Positions 23,677 to 26,917 of a stretch of DNA of 26,917 nucleotides are shown here, piece after piece (the stretch's first letter is position 1; every line of letters begins with the position of its first letter). The notes beneath the pieces are model-generated. The model had not been told where the DNA came from and did not search any database. It saw only the letters and a program-made list of their open reading frames with translations. The translations under genes were made by a program, and so were the position numbers. Source of the DNA: Helicobacteraceae bacterium UBA6016 (GTDB lineage Bacteria > Campylobacterota > Campylobacteria > Campylobacterales > UBA6016); NCBI GenBank assembly GCA_002428055.1, contig DIZY01000018.1, positions 1-26,917 on the forward strand, read 5' to 3'.

Positions 23677-23685
23677 TGCTATAAT
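23677..23685 (+). promoter_or_regulatory. Extended -10 promoter of the PgbA-like gene and its leader
   Basis: TG-C-TATAAT is a perfect extended -10 lying 10 nt after the DUF493 stop. The expected transcript start near 23692 leaves a leader of about 126 nt before the ATG at 23818. A 6-bp hairpin, TGAGAC/GTCTCA (23695-23723, 17-nt loop), sits at the 5' end of that leader. Confidence 0.6.
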
Positions 23686-23726
23686 TGGCACAATTGAGAC
23701 TTCTAAACAAACAGGGGGTCTCATTC

Positions 23727-23798
23727 AGAGCAACTAGTTGCGAGAGCCGTCCGCTGAGGACCTAATTTTCGGCTCTGCCGGAAATTTGAGAATTAATT
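23727..23798 (+). ncRNA. Candidate structured leader RNA of the PgbA-like gene (copy B of a repeated element)
   Basis: The 72-nt element ends 19 nt before the start codon. It has P1, GCAA-CTAG-TTGC (23730-23741). P2 pairs AGAGCC (23743-23748) with GGCTCT (23771-23776). P2 encloses P3, GTCC-GCTGA-GGAC (23749-23761), and a 9-nt unpaired strand (23762-23770). A conserved tail contains GGAAATTTGAGAA. It is the gap-free counterpart of 11221-11292 on the opposite strand. AAGG follows as Shine-Dalgarno at about 23808. Confidence 0.6.
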
Positions 23799-23817
23799 TA
23801 AAAAAACAAGGTAAAAG

Positions 23818-24525
23818 ATGAAAAAGTTGATTTTGGCGCTACTCACGATAGCCTCGCTTGCTTACGCTAGAGATAAAGCAGAGCTGACGGTGGTAAACAT
23901 AGACTCCGACGGCAGAGGAGCGACTCTAAAAGGCGATGCCGTGCAAAAAGGAGCGACAGGGATAGTAGTAACAAACCTAGTCGGTAACAAAGATGCGATA
24001 GTCGCCTCCGCCTTGGCTTTAAATGGCGGTAACGAGGTAAGAGTAAGATTTCAAGTAATGAGCGATTTGGCTCAAGACGCTCTACCTAGGGCTTTAGTGC
24101 TTCCAAAAGTCGGCGATAGGGCGCTGTTTTATCTGTTTGACGAGAGGGCGACGATAATCGCCAAAAATCAAGCGGATTACCAAAAAGTAGCGGCGATGGG
24201 CGGCAAAACATGGGTGCATGCGGATCTCTTGGCGGCGCTTTTGGCAAGAGATAGAGCTGGGGCACCGAACGCAAAACAGTTTGCTTCGTTTTGTAAAACA
24301 TACTCCGTAGGTAGCGTCTACTTTGCCATCAAAGACAAGCTATATATCACCGACTGCCAAAGTATGGAGATATTGGAAGAAAGAGCTTTTGCGTCTGAAA
24401 ATTCAAAAGAGTTTGAATCTCCTTTTTTCAAGCGAACGGGCGAGATAGAGACAGGGTATTTTGGCATGATGAAGGAGAGCGTAAAAGATTACGACTCATA
24501 CTATCTCAACCTTCTTGGACGCTAA
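23818..24525 (+). CDS. PgbA N-terminal-domain-like exported protein
   Basis: The 235-residue product has a signal peptide (MKKLILALLTIASLAYA, cleavage near residue 17-18). Its body resembles the N-terminal domain of the Helicobacter plasminogen-binding protein PgbA: an N-terminal beta-rich part (VVNIDSDGRGATLKGDAVQKGATGIVV), then LPKVGDRALFYLFDERATIIAKNQADYQ. It lacks the long charged C-terminal repeats of PgbA, so a plasminogen function should not be assumed. Two cysteines (in SFCKTY and TDCQSM) could form a disulfide. It is immediately followed by the glcD-type gene. Confidence 0.65.
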   Translation: MKKLILALLTIASLAYARDKAELTVVNIDSDGRGATLKGDAVQKGATGIVVTNLVGNKDAIVASALALNGGNEVRVRFQVMSDLAQDALPRALVLPKVGDRALFYLFDERATIIAKNQADYQKVAAMGGKTWVHADLLAALLARDRAGAPNAKQFASFCKTYSVGSVYFAIKDKLYITDCQSMEILEERAFASENSKEFESPFFKRTGEIETGYFGMMKESVKDYDSYYLNLLGR

Positions 24526-24526
24526 G

Positions 24527-25909
24527 ATGCTAGACAAAAAACACATATCCGCACTAAAAGCGGTAGTCGGCGATGATAACTGCTTTGACGACAAAGCGCA
24601 CCTGATAGCCTACTGCTACGATGCCACAAAAAACAGATATGAGCCATCCGCCGTTGTATTCCCTAGGCACGAAGAGGATGTAAGCAAGGTTCTAAAATAC
24701 TGCAACGACAACCGCATAACTATCGTACCGAGAGGTGCGGGAAGCGGCTTTACGGGCGGCGCACTGCCTGTCACCGGCGGAATAGTGCTTGCCTTTGAAA
24801 AACACATGAATAAAATCCTAGAAATAGATATGCAAAACCTTGTAGCCGTAGTACAGCCGGGAGTCATAAACAAAGAACTTCAAGAGGCGGTCGAAAAAGT
24901 AGGGCTGTTTTATCCGCCGGACCCAGCCAGTCAAGAGTACAGCACCATCGGCGGAAATGTAGCCGAAAACGCTGGCGGCATGAGAGCCGCAAAATACGGT
25001 ATCACAAAAGACTTCGTAATGGCAATGCGAGCCGTACTACCAAACGGCGACATCATCAAAGCGGGCAAACGAACCATCAAGGATGTAGCGGGCTACAATC
25101 TTTGCGGCATTCTCGTAGGATCAGAAGGAACTCTTGCAGTAACGACGGAAGTGACACTCAAGCTCATACCAAAACCGAAATTCACAAAAACCGCAATGGG
25201 AATATTTGATAGCGTGGAAGCCGCCATGAACGCCGTGTATAAAACATTTGCGGAAGGCATCACGCCAGTAGCAATGGAGTTTCTCGACAATCTCACAATA
25301 AGAGCCGTCGAAGAAGTACACAAAAAAGGCTTGCCAATAGAAGCAGGAGCGATACTTATCACCGATGTAGACGGCAACTTCGAAGAAAATCTAGATAGCG
25401 ACCTAAATAGCCTAGAAAAAGTCTTTGTAGCCAACGGCTGCACCAACTTCGTACGAGCAAAAGACGCCGCAGAATCCGCAAATCTATGGTTTGCCAGAAG
25501 AAACGCCTCTCAAAGCCTAAAAGTCTATGGCAACAAAAAACTAAACGAAGACATCACCGTACCTCGTTCGGCATTGCCTCAGCTTCTAGCCGAGTACAAA
25601 AAAGTAAGCGAAAAATACGGCTTTAATATCCCATGCTTCGGACACACGGGCGATGGCAACGTGCACACAAACGTCATGACCGACAAAAACGACCCGCATA
25701 AGGTAGAAATGGCGGAAAAAGCGATAGAAGAGATATTTCAAATAGCGATAGACCTAGGCGGCACGCTAAGCGGCGAACACGGTATAGGGCTATCTAAGGC
25801 GCCTTTTATGAAAATGGCGTTTACGGAGGCTGAACTTGAGCTGTTTCGCTCTATCAAAAGAGCGTTTGATCCGAATAATATTTTGAATCCGGGGAAGATG
25901 GGGTTGTAA
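24527..25909 (+). CDS. glcD: FAD-linked oxidase of the GlcD (glycolate/D-lactate oxidase) family
   Basis: The enzyme class oxidises 2-hydroxy acids such as glycolate or D-lactate and passes electrons to a quinone, sometimes with separate GlcE/GlcF subunits. The 460-residue product has the PCMH-type FAD domain (PRGAGSGFTGGALP, GGNVAENAGGMRAAKYGITKDFV). A C-terminal FAD-oxidase domain has CFGHTGDGNVH, the GEHGIGLSK motif and the ending FDPNNILNPGKMGL. No glcE or glcF is in view, so substrate and partner are uncertain. The ATG at 24527 lies 1 nt after the upstream stop and is preferred over an in-frame TTG within the previous gene. Confidence 0.9.
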   Translation: MLDKKHISALKAVVGDDNCFDDKAHLIAYCYDATKNRYEPSAVVFPRHEEDVSKVLKYCNDNRITIVPRGAGSGFTGGALPVTGGIVLAFEKHMNKILEIDMQNLVAVVQPGVINKELQEAVEKVGLFYPPDPASQEYSTIGGNVAENAGGMRAAKYGITKDFVMAMRAVLPNGDIIKAGKRTIKDVAGYNLCGILVGSEGTLAVTTEVTLKLIPKPKFTKTAMGIFDSVEAAMNAVYKTFAEGITPVAMEFLDNLTIRAVEEVHKKGLPIEAGAILITDVDGNFEENLDSDLNSLEKVFVANGCTNFVRAKDAAESANLWFARRNASQSLKVYGNKKLNEDITVPRSALPQLLAEYKKVSEKYGFNIPCFGHTGDGNVHTNVMTDKNDPHKVEMAEKAIEEIFQIAIDLGGTLSGEHGIGLSKAPFMKMAFTEAELELFRSIKRAFDPNNILNPGKMGL

Positions 25910-25910
25910 A

Positions 25911-26096
25911 ATGTCTCTTATTTTAGAGAGTTGGCAAAAATCAATAGATTCGCTAGAGCGCTCAATCAAAGCTCATAACTACGCAAATGGTCTTTCGCTT
26001 GACGCAGACATACTGGAGGGACTAAAAGCTGGTGTTGTTCAAAACTTTGAAATAGTTTATGAGCAATCTTGGAAAATGATGAGAAGACACGGCTGA
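25911..26096 (+). pseudogene. HEPN-domain (HI0074-type nucleotidyltransferase partner) gene, truncated
   Basis: The 61 residues match the N-terminal half of the HI0074/HepT-like family. A helix with regular charged residues is followed by a segment LKAGVVQNFEIVYEQSWKMMRRHG that is diagnostic for it. Complete members have about 130-140 residues and pair with a MntA-type nucleotidyltransferase as a toxin-antitoxin or AMPylation module. Here the frame ends at a TGA exactly where the insertion sequence begins, so the second half is missing or displaced. It starts 1 nt after the glcD-type stop. Confidence 0.7.
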
Positions 26097-26917
26097 TTCA
26101 TTCCAACAACCTCCCTATAGCTCGAATATCACCGCCCATCATTCGAATAGCTTGCTTAAAACTAGTAAAGTTAAGACGACTGAAAAGATTTATAGCAATA
26201 TTTCTAATTATTGAAAAATTTGTTGGGGCGCAACCAGTGCGAATCAGTGAGGCGTCTTCGCAAAAGGTTACATCTTTAACATAATGCAATGAGTTCTCAA
26301 TCGCCCAATGCGCCCTTATTCCAATATTATACGACTTAGCGCTCATTGACTTACTAGAGACATAATAAGAAGTCTCTACTGTCGCGGATTTTGAGCTCCC
26401 TTTTTTATGCGTTGTTCGCACAACTTTAACAAATTCTTTAACGCTATCCCATTTTGTACAATCAATACCGTATAAGTCATTATAGACAGATACTTCCCTT
26501 GTTTCAAACCGATTACGGCTTAATTGCGTTTGTTTATCAAAGTCGATTGCAGGCGAGATGGTAATGTTGAACTTAAGTTGTTCCAGTAGTTTTTTTTTGG
26601 TTTTCTTTTACCTGTACCACATAATCATTTTTACTCTCTATTATTGCGCTAAGCGTCTTTGTTTGACAATGCAAGGCGTCAAGCGTTAATATCATTTTCT
26701 CTAGTCCAAACTCTTTAAGCATCTCTTGAACAAGTGGAATCTCATTGCTTTTACTTGCGGTTTGTCTTGCAATGATTACTTCTTTAGAATCGTTTTTAAA
26801 AAAGCTCACAAGATGGGCAAGTTTTTTGTCTTCCTCTTTTTGTTTAGTCCCGCGAATGGCTTTACCATCAATACTTATCCACTCCCCGTCTTCTTTTTGA
26901 AGATATTGCTCCATCCA
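26087..26917 (-). mobile_element. ISAs1-family insertion sequence, left end and right-truncated by the window
   Basis: The region holds a transposase whose C-terminal end lies 2 nt from the truncated HEPN gene's stop, so the element boundary must be within a few bases of 26087-26097. The left boundary given is an estimate. The inverted repeat cannot be confirmed because the other end lies beyond the window. Confidence 0.75.
26098..26917 (-). pseudogene. ISAs1-family (H-repeat-associated) transposase, frameshifted
   Basis: Read on the minus strand, the 5' frame enters from the window edge and encodes the first DDE Asp (SIDGKAIRGT) and the second (LTLDALHCQTKTL), then the VKENQKK segment. It stops 15 codons later at 26573. 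The frame shifts at a run of nine A (26590-26598). With one A fewer, the reading continues without a stop into the 3' frame, which has the third catalytic residue in HWAIENSLHYVKDVTFCEDAS and ends at 26098. The first part of the N-terminal domain is outside the window. Confidence 0.8.

Noticed and set aside
26573..26600. Programmed -1 frameshift in the transposase
   Set aside because: Joining the frames needs loss of one A (a +1 or -2 shift); a -1 slip on the A run gives the third frame, and ISAs1 elements are not known to use frameshifting.
1..26917. CRISPR arrays, tRNA or rRNA genes, phage genes
   Set aside because: No regularly spaced repeats, cloverleaf-forming sequences, ribosomal RNA signatures or phage-type genes were seen in the window.

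Overview
The window looks like the chromosome of a hydrogen-oxidising member of the Campylobacterota (epsilonproteobacteria), closest in style to Sulfurimonas, Sulfuricurvum or Wolinella relatives. The evidence is the hydABCDE gene order of the Wolinella/Helicobacter type, a TTGGAAC-N5-TTGC sigma-54 promoter, TG-N-TATAAT extended -10 promoters, dense 1-20 nt gene overlaps with many TTG/GTG starts, and a PgbA-like protein. The species cannot be fixed from sequence reading alone. No stretch longer than about 200 nt lacks a gene.

Positions 1-7300 hold housekeeping genes. On the + strand are the tail of a small Cys-containing protein, the lytic transglycosylase mltA and an unknown lipoprotein. 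recR and dnaJ are divergent. A minus-strand group reads folD-lepB-M50 protease-DUF2892. A small cytochrome c and an HU protein follow.

Positions 7442-21552 form one long minus-strand hydrogen-uptake locus. It reads hydA (small subunit), hydB (large subunit), hydC (cytochrome b), hydD (maturation protease), hydE and hypF. Next come an ECF-type nickel/cobalt importer (cbiM, cbiN-like, cbiQ, cbiO), then hypB, hypC, hypD, hypE, hypA and a small unknown protein. Nickel import, storage, cofactor assembly and the enzyme are thus encoded together. HydE can be read as a degenerate paralogue of its neighbour HypF.

Positions 21553-26096 are + strand. A sigma-54 promoter drives an unrecognised 201-residue protein, which overlaps mobA, then moaC and a DUF493 gene. 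A PgbA-like periplasmic protein and a GlcD-type FAD oxidase follow, then a HEPN (HI0074-type) gene cut short by an ISAs1-family insertion sequence that runs off the right edge. Its transposase is frameshifted at a run of nine A.

The most interesting item is a 72-nt element present twice and about 80% identical. One copy lies just upstream of hypB (minus strand, 11221-11292). The other lies just upstream of the PgbA-like gene (plus strand, 23727-23798). Both copies fold the same way. Three base pairs differ by compensatory double changes, and the unpaired segments are strongly conserved, which points to a structured 5' leader RNA that I do not recognise.
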